A stretch of 64,000 nucleotides of DNA from Paenibacillus sp. RC67 (GTDB lineage Bacteria > Bacillota > Bacilli > Paenibacillales > NBRC-103111): contig NZ_CP125098.1 in assembly GCF_030020805.1 (NCBI RefSeq), forward strand, positions 2,522,001 to 2,586,000. Direction: 5' to 3'. The position numbers and the translations under genes are program-made. Below are positions 63,457 to 64,000 of this stretch, in pieces; within the stretch, counting starts at the first letter, position 1, and every line of letters begins with the position of its first letter. The notes beneath the pieces were generated by a model. The model did no database searches. It was not told where the DNA came from and saw nothing but the letters and a program-made list of their open reading frames with translations.

Positions 63457-64000
63457 ATGCAACAGGTCATAACACAATTGCTGAGCGGAGCATACGGCGA
63501 CTGCCGTCTGAAAGAGCCGCTCGCGCCTCATACCACTTGGAAGATCGGCGGCCCGGCTGATGTGCTGCTGATCCCTCGCACAAAAGAGCAGCTAGTCGAG
63601 GCTGTCAAGCTACTTTATCAGCATCAGACGTCTTGGACCGTTCTCGGACGCGGCTCCAACATGCTGGTTGCAGATAAAGGAATACGAGGAATCGTACTTA
63701 AGCTTGGACCGTCGATGGAGACACTGCGGTTTGATGGCGATATCGTCTATGCTGGAGGAGCTTATTCCTTGATTAAGCTGTCTGTCATGGCCAGCAAGGA
63801 AGGTTTGACTGGATTCGAGTTTTTCGGAGGCATTCCGGGAACAGTGGGAGGCGCCGTCTACATGAACGCCGGAGCTCACGGGTCCGATGTGTCACGCATA
63901 CTGTTAAGAGCTGAAGTGCTGCTCCCGACAGGGGAATTGGTGACCATGCAGCAAGCCGATTTTGAGTATGATTATCGTCATTCTTTATTGCAGAAGGAAC
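63457..64000 (+). CDS. murB: UDP-N-acetylenolpyruvoylglucosamine reductase MurB (3' end outside window)
   Basis: The first 181 codons of a FAD-dependent reductase that makes UDP-MurNAc. HTTWKIGGPADVLLIP, the FAD-binding GRGSNMLVADKGIRG and EFFGGIPGTVGGAVYMNAGAHGSDVS are present; the reading frame is open to the window edge. AAGGAGG (63443-63449) precedes the ATG at 63457. Order murG-murB is as in B. subtilis. Confidence 0.95.
   Translation, partial: MQQVITQLLSGAYGDCRLKEPLAPHTTWKIGGPADVLLIPRTKEQLVEAVKLLYQHQTSWTVLGRGSNMLVADKGIRGIVLKLGPSMETLRFDGDIVYAGGAYSLIKLSVMASKEGLTGFEFFGGIPGTVGGAVYMNAGAHGSDVSRILLRAEVLLPTGELVTMQQADFEYDYRHSLLQKE

Noticed and set aside
1..64000. Defence system, prophage or biosynthetic gene cluster
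   Set aside because: All genes but a few small unknown ones belong to conserved housekeeping, sporulation or transport families; none of the marker proteins of such systems is present.

Overview
The window is core chromosome of a spore-forming, low-GC Gram-positive bacterium, most likely a Paenibacillus or a close Paenibacillaceae relative. The evidence is Bacillus-type gene order (the yqfD-phoH-yqfF-ybeY-dgkA-cdd-era-yqzL-recO block, then dnaG-sigA; typA-ylaH with ylaJ and ylaK; and the mraZ-to-murB division and cell wall cluster), sporulation genes (yqfD, ylaJ, rsfA, spoVD, spoVE), a MurE with the DNPR signature of meso-diaminopimelate peptidoglycan, and bacillithiol synthesis (bshC). Almost all genes lie on the + strand with strong AGGAGG-type ribosome sites. 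I see no phage, insertion sequence, CRISPR array, tRNA or rRNA.

Layout. 1-9126: sporulation, RNA maturation, membrane and recombination genes, from the 3' end of yqfD to yqxD; glyQS and ccpN, usually found between recO and ppsR, are absent. 9167-14969: primase, the housekeeping sigma factor, an unknown membrane protein, TrmK and a Nif3-family protein. 15103-15513: RNase P RNA. 15570-20994: an exported subtilisin-like protease, YpuI, a GH15-like protein, small unknown proteins and a lytic transglycosylase. 21084-24208: a NifZ/ThiI pair for tRNA 4-thiouridine and a TerC protein. 24414-30186: typA with ylaH, ylaJ and ylaK, interrupted by unknown genes. 30266-32972: three minus-strand genes, two of them for exported proteins of unknown role. 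33107-36970: a MidA-like methyltransferase, DUF2626, rsfA, a ketopantoate reductase-like gene and DUF3397.

37076-44801: a nutrient block (ansR with divergent ansA, then oppABCDF) lies between DUF3397 and bshC. 44955-49205: bshC, an S-adenosylhomocysteine hydrolase homologue and a DUF4349 lipoprotein. 49318-64000: mraZ, rsmH, ftsL, pbpB, spoVD, murE, murF, mraY, murD, spoVE, murG and the 5' part of murB, which together make and polymerise peptidoglycan precursors for septum and spore cortex.

The main oddities are a one-base frameshift in murD; a short tandem palindromic repeat with compensatory base changes at two unrelated loci, each time ending at the ribosome binding site of the next gene; a textbook array of 10-bp MraZ operator repeats; paired and inverted repeats around the oppA promoter; a large hairpin between oppA and oppB; two promoters followed at once by terminator-like hairpins; a 37-residue, strongly acidic loop in YbeY; and a membrane extension on DgkA. 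I found no convincing wholly new multi-gene system.
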